From contig FIZJ01000011.1 in assembly GCA_900019385.1 (NCBI GenBank), positions 150,439 to 214,438 of the forward strand: a DNA stretch of 64,000 nucleotides. Reading direction: 5' to 3'. Shown in pieces: positions 19,077 through 25,966 of the stretch. How positions within the stretch are numbered: position 1 is the first letter of the stretch; each line of letters begins with the position of its first letter. Made by a program: the position numbers and the translations under genes. This DNA comes from an uncultured Clostridia bacterium (GTDB lineage Bacteria > Bacillota > Limnochordia > Darwinibacteriales > DTU012). The notes beneath the pieces were generated by a model, which made no database searches, was not told where the DNA came from, and saw nothing but the letters and a program-made list of their open reading frames with translations.

Positions 19077-19840
19077 GCCGGGCCGATTCAGCCTACACCC
19101 ATCTAGCCAAATATTACGATCGGTTGATGACTGTTGACTACCAGGCATGGGTCGGCTACCTGGCGAAGATTTGGACCAGGTTGGGGGTCCAGCCGAGAAG
19201 GATCTTGGAATTGGGAGCCGGCACCGGCGGCATCACCATCCCTTTGGCGCAGATGGGATATGAAATCGTGGCCGTGGACAGTTCGCCGGAGATGGCGGCA
19301 GTCGCCAGGGAAAAAGCGGCGGAAGCCCAGGTCGCGGTCGAGTTTATCATCCAGGCTATGGAAGATATAGATCTAAGGCGTGAGTTTGACCTGATCCTCT
19401 GCTGCTGCGACGCTGCCAACTATCTCACTACTCGTGAGCAGTTCGGCCGGTTCATGCGCCAAGCCTGGCGCCATGCCAAGCCCGGCGGCCTGCTCTTGTT
19501 TGATTTAAACTCAGAACTGAAGTTGAAAGAGATCTACGGCAACAATTCATACGCCGAGCTCTTCGACGATTTCGGGTACTTCTGGGACAATACTTTCGAT
19601 GAAGACGCGGAGATTTGCACCATGCGCCTCACATTCATGATCAGGGAGCAAAACGGCTTGTACCGCCGGGCGAGCGAGATCCATCAAGAAAAGCTGTGGC
19701 GCCCAGGCCAGGTCTTTCAAATGCTGCAGGAGCATCAATGGGAACTGAAAGGGTACTGGCAGTTCCCCACATTCGCCGAACCAACCGGCGAAGCGGAACG
19801 GTGGCAGTTCGCCGCCCAAAAACCCATGGTTGAAATGTGA
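19073..19840 (+). CDS. Class I SAM-dependent methyltransferase (YqeM-like)
   Basis: The 255-residue product has a Rossmann methyltransferase core with LELGAGTGG (motif I, about 44-52), VAVDSSPEM (motif II) and FDLILCCCDAANYL (motif IV). The substrate is unknown. A similar gene (yqeM) follows rsfS (yqeL) in Bacillus, and the ATG here overlaps the rsfS stop, so the linkage is conserved. A terminator follows after the stop. Confidence 0.88.
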   Translation: MSRADSAYTHLAKYYDRLMTVDYQAWVGYLAKIWTRLGVQPRRILELGAGTGGITIPLAQMGYEIVAVDSSPEMAAVAREKAAEAQVAVEFIIQAMEDIDLRREFDLILCCCDAANYLTTREQFGRFMRQAWRHAKPGGLLLFDLNSELKLKEIYGNNSYAELFDDFGYFWDNTFDEDAEICTMRLTFMIREQNGLYRRASEIHQEKLWRPGQVFQMLQEHQWELKGYWQFPTFAEPTGEAERWQFAAQKPMVEM

Positions 19841-19876
19841 AAATGACGCCAGGAGATGTCCGGCGTCATTTCTTTC
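19841..19876. terminator. Bidirectional terminator between the methyltransferase and the minus-strand genes
   Basis: Perfect 10-bp stem AAATGACGCC (19841-19850) with GGCGTCATTT (19862-19871), followed by TCTTT on the plus strand and by TTTT on the minus strand. It can end both converging transcripts. Confidence 0.8.
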
Positions 19877-19885
19877 GGCCGTGAG

Positions 19886-20083
19886 TTATCGGCAGCAGCC
19901 CCTTTTGCCGTATCCCCGCTGTGCAAAGAACTGTGCCGCTTTGGCAGCCGAGGTTGTCAGTGTCAGCTGCTGATTGACCGGAGAAAGGGCTTTTTGCATG
20001 TGCGGCTGGTATCCTGCCATCTGGTGCCGCATCTGGGCAGCCGCCTGTTGAATCCACCGCTTATTGACCCTTTGATATGCCAA
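19886..20083 (-). CDS. Small basic protein of unknown function
   Basis: The 65-residue product is rich in Gln, Ala, Arg and Lys, starts MAYQRVNKRWIQQ and ends RGYGKRGCCR, with no membrane segment. I do not recognise a family. It is probably real, because the TTG start is 7 bases after a full GGAGGTGA site and the frame ends just before a bidirectional terminator. It lies downstream of the SASP gene on the same strand, separated by a terminator, so a spore-related role is possible but not shown. Confidence 0.5.
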   Translation of the reverse strand: MAYQRVNKRWIQQAAAQMRHQMAGYQPHMQKALSPVNQQLTLTTSAAKAAQFFAQRGYGKRGCCR

Positions 20084-20159
20084 TGGTCCATCACCTCCGT
20101 GCTCTCCTTACTATAAGATATGTAGGATCCGGGATAGCGGTGCGGGGCTCCAAGGCAAA

Positions 20160-20189
20160 GAAAAAAAGGCTGTGCCGGGCACAGCCTTT
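20160..20189 (-). terminator. Intrinsic terminator after the SASP gene
   Basis: On the minus strand GGCTGTGCC pairs perfectly with GGCACAGCC (20186-20168, 1-base centre) and is followed by TTTTTTT, a classic strong terminator. Confidence 0.9.
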
Positions 20190-20213
20190 GTTTACAGCCG
20201 TCAAACATCAATT

Positions 20214-20465
20214 CTACTGCTGGCGGAAAACACTCCCGAGCGCAGTCGCCTGACTGGCCAGCGCTTGCTCCGCCGAAGCGATCATTTTACGGACCATGTG
20301 CCCTCCGACAGCGCCGCACTCTCTGGAAGTGATATTCCCCCAGTAGCCGGTTTTGTATTCCGGGTTTATATTCAGTTCTTGCGCCACTTCATATTTGAAT
20401 TGGTTCAGTGCGTTGTATGCCTGAGGCACTAATTTTTGATTCGAAGAACTGGAACCAAGCGCCAC
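20214..20465 (-). CDS. Alpha/beta-type small acid-soluble spore protein
   Basis: DNA-binding protein that coats and protects spore DNA and is degraded at germination by Gpr, which is encoded at 29805. The 83-residue product has both family blocks: ALNQFKYEVAQELNI, containing the Gpr-sensitive region, and GNITSRECGAVGGHMVRKMI, the conserved DNA-contacting helix. The GTG start at 20465 is preceded by AAGGGGTG. A cysteine in the second block is the only unusual residue I noticed. Expression is presumably forespore-specific. Confidence 0.93.
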   Translation of the reverse strand: MALGSSSSNQKLVPQAYNALNQFKYEVAQELNINPEYKTGYWGNITSRECGAVGGHMVRKMIASAEQALASQATALGSVFRQQ

Positions 20466-20548
20466 TGGTCAACACCCCTTTTCTCTAAAAATGATTTGCT
20501 TTGTGCTTATATATTGCCCGCAACGCAGGTTTTATATCACTGTTTGTA

Positions 20549-20577
20549 TTGGCAAAACCGGTAAATTCTTGTATCAG
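20549..20577 (+). promoter_or_regulatory. Candidate promoter of the Rnf-like operon
   Basis: TTGGCA (20549-20554, five of six matches) and TATCAG (20572-20577, four of six) are 17 bases apart. Start of transcription would be near 20585, leaving a leader of about 135 bases. The 255-base gap 20466-20720 also holds the SASP promoter on the other strand, which I could not place securely. Confidence 0.4.
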
Positions 20578-20720
20578 CCCAGGCAAATCTGAGGCAGGAA
20601 AAGGAGTGGATGTGTTGAACAATATAACGTGCGTTAGCTCCAGGTTATTTAGTTAAAATGATTGTGAAAGGATTCTTAAGTACAAATCAAATCCGCGACT
20701 GCGAGAAAGGGTGTGTAAAG

Positions 20721-22031
20721 TTGTTGGTCAAATCATTCCCCCGTGGTGGTGGCCATATTCCGCACCGCAAGGATGCGACAAAGAATAAACCGATTATGGT
20801 CATGCCCGCTCCCAAATTGGCGGTAATCGCCTTGAGCCAGCATGCCGGGGCTCCCTGCAAACCGCTGGTCCAGGTAGGGGATCGGGTCAAACTGGGGCAG
20901 AAGATCGGCGACGCCGAGCCGTATATTTCCGCACCGGTCCATGCCAGTGTGTCAGGCCAAGTGGTGGAGATTGCCGAGAAGACACTGCTGGACGGCACCA
21001 AAGCATTGTGCGTGGTTATCGAGAACGATGGGCTCGACGAAACCGAAGAGCAAGCTGCGCAGGATTATTCCCGGCTGTCCCCGAGCCAAATCGCCGGTTT
21101 GATTAGGGAAGCGGGAATTGTCGGATTGGGAGGGGCCGGGTTCCCCACCCATGTCAAAACTGAACCAAGAAAACCGGTTGACACGGTGCTGATCAACGGG
21201 GCTGAGTGTGAGCCGTATCTGACCTGTGATCACCGGTTGATGATCGAACAACCGCAGAAGCTGATCGAAGGCCTGAAGATCCTGATGCAGGCTGTAGGTG
21301 CCGGCCAGGGCATTATTGGCGTTGAGCTGAACAAGCCTGACGCCATCCGCGTTCTGGAGCAAGTCTGCGCTGAGCAGTCCTATATCCGGGTTGTGGGCCT
21401 TAAGGTCAAGTACCCGCAGGGTGCGGAAAAACAGCTGATCAAAGCGGCTCTCGGCAGGGAAGTGCCTTCCGGCGGCCTGCCGGCCGATGTTGGGTGCATC
21501 GTCCAGAATGTCCAGACGGCTGTCGCAGTCGCCGACGCGGTGGTGCGGGGCGTTGGGCTCTATCAGCGGGTAATCACCGTAGCCGGAGCGGCTGTGTACG
21601 ATCCCCGCAATGTGTTGGTGCGGGTAGGCACTCCTATTCAAGAAGTGATTGATTACTGCGGCGGAATGGCGAATCCGGCCGCGATTGTGGCCGGCGGGCC
21701 CATGACCGGCAAGCTGATCCAGGACTTGACAGCGCCGGTGACCAAGCCTCTGTCCGGTATTCTGGTATTGTCTAAAGACGAAGTTGATTACGAGTTGAAC
21801 CTGCCGTGCATCCGGTGCGCCCGCTGCGTCGATCACTGCCCCATGGGCCTGCAGCCGAATTATCTGGCGGATTGGAGCAGCAAAGGGCTGTATGATCAGG
21901 CCAAGCGGAACCATATCATGGACTGCATCGAATGCGGCCTCTGCTCGTATGTATGCCCGGCCAAACGGGGACTGTGCAGGTCTATTCAAGCGGGGAAACA
22001 AGCTGTAAGAGCTGGTAAGACAGCAGTTTAG
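20721..22031 (+). CDS. rnfC: Rnf-like complex subunit C (NADH- and FMN-binding, 2[4Fe-4S])
   Basis: Peripheral cytoplasmic subunit of ion-translocating Rnf complexes that handles NADH. The 436-residue product starts with the family segment FPRGGGHIPHRKD, has the flavin and NADH fold motif GLGGAGFPTHVK as in NuoF, and two ferredoxin motifs: CIRCARCVDHCP and CIECGLCSYVCP. TTG 20721 is chosen because GAAAGGG lies upstream and the product then matches the family start; an ATG at 20658 has no ribosome site. It is the first gene of the operon, and 14 bases separate it from the D-G fusion. Confidence 0.9.
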   Translation: MLVKSFPRGGGHIPHRKDATKNKPIMVMPAPKLAVIALSQHAGAPCKPLVQVGDRVKLGQKIGDAEPYISAPVHASVSGQVVEIAEKTLLDGTKALCVVIENDGLDETEEQAAQDYSRLSPSQIAGLIREAGIVGLGGAGFPTHVKTEPRKPVDTVLINGAECEPYLTCDHRLMIEQPQKLIEGLKILMQAVGAGQGIIGVELNKPDAIRVLEQVCAEQSYIRVVGLKVKYPQGAEKQLIKAALGREVPSGGLPADVGCIVQNVQTAVAVADAVVRGVGLYQRVITVAGAAVYDPRNVLVRVGTPIQEVIDYCGGMANPAAIVAGGPMTGKLIQDLTAPVTKPLSGILVLSKDEVDYELNLPCIRCARCVDHCPMGLQPNYLADWSSKGLYDQAKRNHIMDCIECGLCSYVCPAKRGLCRSIQAGKQAVRAGKTAV

Positions 22032-22045
22032 CGGAGGTGGGTCAC

Positions 22046-24070
22046 GTGAATGCAAAACAGGAATTGTGGGCACCTGTAATCAGAGCAAAAGACACAATCC
22101 CCCGGATCATGTTCGATGTTGTCTTGGCCCTGATTCCGTGCTGGCTGGCGGGAATCATCTTTTTCGGTTTTCGTGCGTTCTGGATTGTGCTGCTGAGCGC
22201 TGTGACCGCAGTCTTGGCCGAGGCGCTGTTCATGCGCTACCCTCTGCGCCTGCGGAGTGTTTTCGGCGACGGCAGCAGCTTGGTGACAGGATTGATTGTT
22301 GGCTTGATTCTACCGCCGACAGTACCGTGGTGGATCCCGGTTGTGGGATCGGTTGTGGCGGTTGCCATCGGGAAGCTGGTGTTCGGCGGCCTTGGGAATA
22401 ATATCTTTAATCCGGCCTTGGTTGGACGGGCAGTCCTGCTTTTAGCCTTTACGGCTCCAATGGTCAAGTATGTCCGTCCGTTTGACGCTGTGACCGAGGC
22501 CACACCGCTGTTGACCATGCGGTCCTTCGATTGGGCGTTGATCTGGGGCAATGTCAGCGGCAGCATCGGCGAAACATCAGTTATCGCCATACTCATTGGG
22601 GCAGCTTACTTGCTCTACAGAAGAATTATTGACTGGCGGATTCCCGTCGGTTATGTGATCACTGCCTTTGCGGCAGCATATGTCTGGGATCTTGACCCTT
22701 GGGTTGCCGTAACAGCAGGGGGACTGCTGTTCGCGGCTGTTTACATGGCGACAGACATGGTTACATCCCCAGTCAACCCCATGGGCAGGCTGCTGTTTGG
22801 CTGTGGGTGCGGTCTACTCACCATTATGCTGCGGAAATACACTTCTTTTCCGGAAGGGGTCACTTTTGCCATTCTCACCATGAACGCCCTGGTGCCTCTC
22901 TTGGATATGCTGACTGTCCCCGTGATTTTCGGCGCCGAGCGCAGCAGGGAACAGCGGTTTGCCACGACGGCCGCGGTGGCGTTGGTGATCATCCTGGCTT
23001 GGGGTGTCTTGTTCGCAATCAACAAGACCGTTCCGGAAGGAGTGCCGGTGACTGCGGAGGGAGTGTATCTGCCGCTGGTGGAAACCTTGGGTACCGATGT
23101 CTATGAGACTGCCACCATCAATGACAAGGTCTACTACTTCACCGGCAGCCGGGAGGCTCCGGAGAAAGTGGCTGTGGTTGGCGCGGAACAAGGATACCAC
23201 GGGCCGATTTACTTCTACCTGGTTTTGGACGGCAGCGGCCGGATCGAGCATCTGCAGATACTGACTCACAGCGATGATCCGGGGCTGGGCAGCCTGATTA
23301 CACGCCGTTCGTTCTTGGATCAGTTTATCGGGCTGGATACAGCCGAACTGGCTATGGATGTGGATATTCAAGGCATCACGGGAGCCACCATCTCATCCCG
23401 GGCGGTGATCAGAGGTGTCACCGGCGAATTGGAGCGTTTCCAGGAGGCCTTCTACGGCGGAGAGGAAGCTGATGCCGGCGCAGGCTACGCAGATGGTGTC
23501 TACACGGCTGAAGCCTCTGGTTTTGGCGGGCCGGTCAAAGTAGAAGTCACCATCGATCAGGGCAAGATACTCGCTGTCGCGGTGTTGAGCCACAGAGAAA
23601 CGCCCGGGATTTCCGACGAAGCGATCAGGCTGATGCCGCAGCGGATTACAGCCGCCAACAGCCCAGATGTGGATCTGGTGAGCGGAGCGACGCTTACCAG
23701 CCGGGCAATCAGCGAGGCGGTGAAAAAAGCTTTGGCTCAGGCAACCCGGACGGAAGAGAATGGTGCCAATGCAGAAGAACCGGCTGTTGATATCTCCAGC
23801 ATTCCCGATGGTGTCTACCGCGGAACTGGAACAGGCTTCGGCGGCACTATCGTGGTTGATGTGACCGTCTCTGGCGGCAAGATTACTGCGATAGACATAG
23901 TTGAGCACGCCGACACGCAGTTTATAGCCCAAGCGGCCTTCAGCCAGATGATCCCGGCCATGATTGAACAGCAGACTATCGCTGTCGATGTGCGCGCCTC
24001 TGCCACACTCAGCAGCAAGGGGCTGTTGGAGGCCGTGGAAGCTGCCCTGACCGGAAAGGAGGCCAAATAA
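22046..24070 (+). CDS. RnfD-RnfG fusion with two extra FMN-binding domains
   Basis: The 674-residue product joins subunits that are normally separate. Residues 1 to about 325 are RnfD, with some eight membrane helices and the covalent flavin site VTEAT with T153. About 325-470 is an RnfG-like FMN-binding domain with ITGATISS (T448). Two further FMN-binding domains follow: VSGATLTS (T549) and ASATLSS (T654), the last with Ser in place of the usual Gly. Up to four covalently bound flavins are thus expected, given an ApbE flavin transferase elsewhere. The flavin domains would lie outside the membrane. GTG 22046 follows GGAGGTGG. Confidence 0.88.
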   Translation: MNAKQELWAPVIRAKDTIPRIMFDVVLALIPCWLAGIIFFGFRAFWIVLLSAVTAVLAEALFMRYPLRLRSVFGDGSSLVTGLIVGLILPPTVPWWIPVVGSVVAVAIGKLVFGGLGNNIFNPALVGRAVLLLAFTAPMVKYVRPFDAVTEATPLLTMRSFDWALIWGNVSGSIGETSVIAILIGAAYLLYRRIIDWRIPVGYVITAFAAAYVWDLDPWVAVTAGGLLFAAVYMATDMVTSPVNPMGRLLFGCGCGLLTIMLRKYTSFPEGVTFAILTMNALVPLLDMLTVPVIFGAERSREQRFATTAAVALVIILAWGVLFAINKTVPEGVPVTAEGVYLPLVETLGTDVYETATINDKVYYFTGSREAPEKVAVVGAEQGYHGPIYFYLVLDGSGRIEHLQILTHSDDPGLGSLITRRSFLDQFIGLDTAELAMDVDIQGITGATISSRAVIRGVTGELERFQEAFYGGEEADAGAGYADGVYTAEASGFGGPVKVEVTIDQGKILAVAVLSHRETPGISDEAIRLMPQRITAANSPDVDLVSGATLTSRAISEAVKKALAQATRTEENGANAEEPAVDISSIPDGVYRGTGTGFGGTIVVDVTVSGGKITAIDIVEHADTQFIAQAAFSQMIPAMIEQQTIAVDVRASATLSSKGLLEAVEAALTGKEAK

Positions 24071-24071
24071 C

Positions 24072-24668
24072 ATGTCACTGAGAAGGACTTTTATCAAGGG
24101 GCTTTGGCGGGAGAATCCCATACTGCGGCTGGCGATCGGCCTGGTCCCGGCTTTGGGAATCACCCATCTGGCTCTCAACGGTGTTTATCTCGGCCTGGCC
24201 ACCACCATTGTGCTGCTGGCCGCTGTCTTAGTGAAGATTCTTGTGTCTGAGTTCGTCTCTAAAGATGTGGGCGTCTTTGTCGATCTCGCCTCCTTGACCA
24301 TATTCACCACTTTGTTGTACCGGCTGACAGGGAACTATCAGCCTGAGCTTCTTGTTCAGTTGGGTATCTATTTGCCGCTGGTCGCGGTGAACGGATTTGT
24401 GCTGCAGAGGCTGTCGGTGGACCAGCCGCCGTCGGCCCGGATCATGGATGCTTTGGGCATGGGGTTGGGCTACACCGCTGTCCTGACCGTGATTGGAATT
24501 ATCCGGGAGTTTGTCGGTTTGGGACAGTTCTTCGGCACAGCGGTCCTGAACGGATCCCTGACTCCGTTTTCTCTCGCGGCTACCGTGCCCGGCGGATTTG
24601 TCATCGTTGGCTTGCTGATCGCTCTCTACAATGCTTTGAGCGGAAGAGGAGGGGAAATCGATGAATGA
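24072..24668 (+). CDS. rnfE: Rnf-like membrane subunit E lacking the cluster cysteines
   Basis: The 198-residue membrane protein keeps the RnfE/NqrD framework: KGLWRENPILRLAIGL, LGIYLPLVAVNG and a GYTAVLTVIGIIREFVG stretch. In RnfE/RsxE the half-helix motifs LGLCP and TNC provide two cysteines for an intramembrane [2Fe-2S] cluster shared with RnfA. Here these positions are V25 (IGLVP) and G108 (VNGF), so the ligands are gone. ATG 24072 is one base after the preceding stop, with AAAGGAGG upstream. Gene order identifies it as E. Confidence 0.85.
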   Translation: MSLRRTFIKGLWRENPILRLAIGLVPALGITHLALNGVYLGLATTIVLLAAVLVKILVSEFVSKDVGVFVDLASLTIFTTLLYRLTGNYQPELLVQLGIYLPLVAVNGFVLQRLSVDQPPSARIMDALGMGLGYTAVLTVIGIIREFVGLGQFFGTAVLNGSLTPFSLAATVPGGFVIVGLLIALYNALSGRGGEIDE

Positions 24669-25212
24669 CGGGCTGAAGCTGTTGGCAGAGGGTGTGATCA
24701 CCCACAACCTGATTTTGTTCCAAGGCCTGGGCATTTATGCCCTGCTGCGTTTCACCAAATCGATCTGCACTGCGGCCAAAGCGGCCTTGGTGATGCTGGC
24801 GGCGACAATGACGGCCTGCGCTCTGGTTTGGGGCACACATTCGCTGATACCGCACAATTACAGCATGCGCCTGCCGTTCGATCTGCTGATCGCCCTGGCG
24901 GCGGGGCTGTTTTGGCACAAGCTTTTGGCACCGGTTTTTGGCAAAGATGAATCGGTGGATCTGCGGGCAGCATTTTTCAACTCCGCCCTGGTCGGGGTCC
25001 TGCTGGCGGTGCCGGAAGGCCTGCCGGAAGGACCGGGAATCTTCAGCTACGGCATGGCCTATGCCGTGGGGTATGGTGTTGTGCTGATCATTATGGCGGG
25101 CATCCGAGCCCGTTTGGAATTGGTTAATGTCCCCAGACCGTTCAAAGGAGTGCCGATTCTGTTGATCTCCGCTGCGCTGCTGGCACTGGCTCTGATGGGG
25201 TATAGGCTGTAG
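24661..25212 (+). CDS. rnfA: Rnf-like membrane subunit A lacking the cluster cysteines
   Basis: The 183-residue membrane protein has six predicted helices and aligns with RnfA/NqrE: the N-terminal ITHNLILFQGLGI, the C-terminal AGIRARLELVNVPRPFKGVPI, and a final LALMGYRL. The cysteines of the family motifs LGIC and TNCA are replaced by Y26 (LGIYALL) and S108 (FNSALVG). Two other cysteines (C36, C54) are not at these positions. The gene overlaps rnfE by 8 bases. No rnfB follows; a terminator ends the operon. Confidence 0.85.
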   Translation: MNDGLKLLAEGVITHNLILFQGLGIYALLRFTKSICTAAKAALVMLAATMTACALVWGTHSLIPHNYSMRLPFDLLIALAAGLFWHKLLAPVFGKDESVDLRAAFFNSALVGVLLAVPEGLPEGPGIFSYGMAYAVGYGVVLIIMAGIRARLELVNVPRPFKGVPILLISAALLALALMGYRL

Positions 25213-25246
25213 GTTTCACTGATAATCTTGTGGTTTTGCTGGAACA

Positions 25247-25273
25247 GTGTGGGGAGCAGTCCCCACACTTTTT
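25247..25273 (+). terminator. Intrinsic terminator ending the Rnf-like operon
   Basis: Perfect 9-bp stem GTGTGGGGA (25247-25255) with TCCCCACAC (25260-25268), loop GCAG, then TTTTT. It ends the operon directly after rnfA, so no rnfB belongs to this transcript. Confidence 0.93.
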
Positions 25274-25301
25274 GACAGATTAAATGTCAGAAAAATGTAT
25301 A
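25272..25301 (+). promoter_or_regulatory. Probable promoter of comEA-comEC
   Basis: TTGACA (25272-25277) begins inside the T run of the previous terminator; TGTATA (25296-25301) follows after 18 bases. A TATAAA two bases further on is an alternative -10. Confidence 0.55.
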
Positions 25302-25369
25302 AAAGAAGGAATAAAACCGACAACGGCGAATCCATACAATAAGGGAGACGGGGAAAGGAGCGGTCAAAA

Positions 25370-25966
25370 TTGAACGCACGGCAGCGCGTGCTGACTATGA
25401 TCCTGATTTTCTTCGTCTTGTGCGGCAACTGCGTCAATCTGCTGATAGCCCGCCGGCAGGCGGTAAGGATTATCAGAGCCGCAGAACCTGACTACGGTGA
25501 ACATGGCGCCGCCGACGCCGCAGCGGCTTCCGGCGCTGCTTCCGCCTCGACTGCCTCCACTTCCAGTGCCGCCTCTGCCGACACCATCGGAAATGGACAA
25601 ACAGTATCACAGCAAAATCCAGATGATCCTGAGGCCGGTCCTCCCGGCATCGTCTTTCCCCATGCCGTGTTTGGCCTGGGCAGGCACCCGGGGGTTGAAT
25701 TAGTGGTGGCCAAGGCTTACAACGCCGATGGTACCGAACATGATTTCCAGCAGTGCAAGCTTCTGCACATCAATTGGGCGGACGGCAAAGAACTGCAGGA
25801 ACTGCCGGGAATTGGCCCGGCACTTGCGGGAAGAATCATGGAAAAGCGGATGGAAAGGTTCTTTGTCGAGGTGAAGGATCTTTTGCTGGTGCCGGGAATC
25901 GGCGAGAAACGGCTGGCTCAGATTAAGCCGCTGATTTGTGTGGCAATCCCTTATGTTCCAGAATAG
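25370..25966 (+). CDS. comEA: ComEA-like helix-hairpin-helix DNA-binding protein
   Basis: ComEA binds incoming DNA at the cell surface during natural transformation. The 198-residue product has one membrane anchor (about 8-26), a low-complexity Ala/Ser-rich stretch (47-71), and a double helix-hairpin-helix at about 132-190 with LPGIGPALAGRI and VPGIGEKRLAQI. The SLBB domain usual between anchor and HhH is not recognisable. TTG 25370 follows GAAAGGAG. It overlaps the start of comEC. Confidence 0.85.
   Translation: MNARQRVLTMILIFFVLCGNCVNLLIARRQAVRIIRAAEPDYGEHGAADAAAASGAASASTASTSSAASADTIGNGQTVSQQNPDDPEAGPPGIVFPHAVFGLGRHPGVELVVAKAYNADGTEHDFQQCKLLHINWADGKELQELPGIGPALAGRIMEKRMERFFVEVKDLLLVPGIGEKRLAQIKPLICVAIPYVPE

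Noticed and set aside
20658..20720. ATG at 20658 as the rnfC start
   Set aside because: It lacks a ribosome site and adds 21 residues not typical of RnfC. TTG 20721 has GAAAGGG upstream and gives the family N-terminus.
24736..24900. C36 and C54 of RnfA as substitute cluster ligands
   Set aside because: They are 10 and 28 residues from the family cysteine position, in the following helix, and RnfE has no matching pair, so they are unlikely to rebuild the same cluster.
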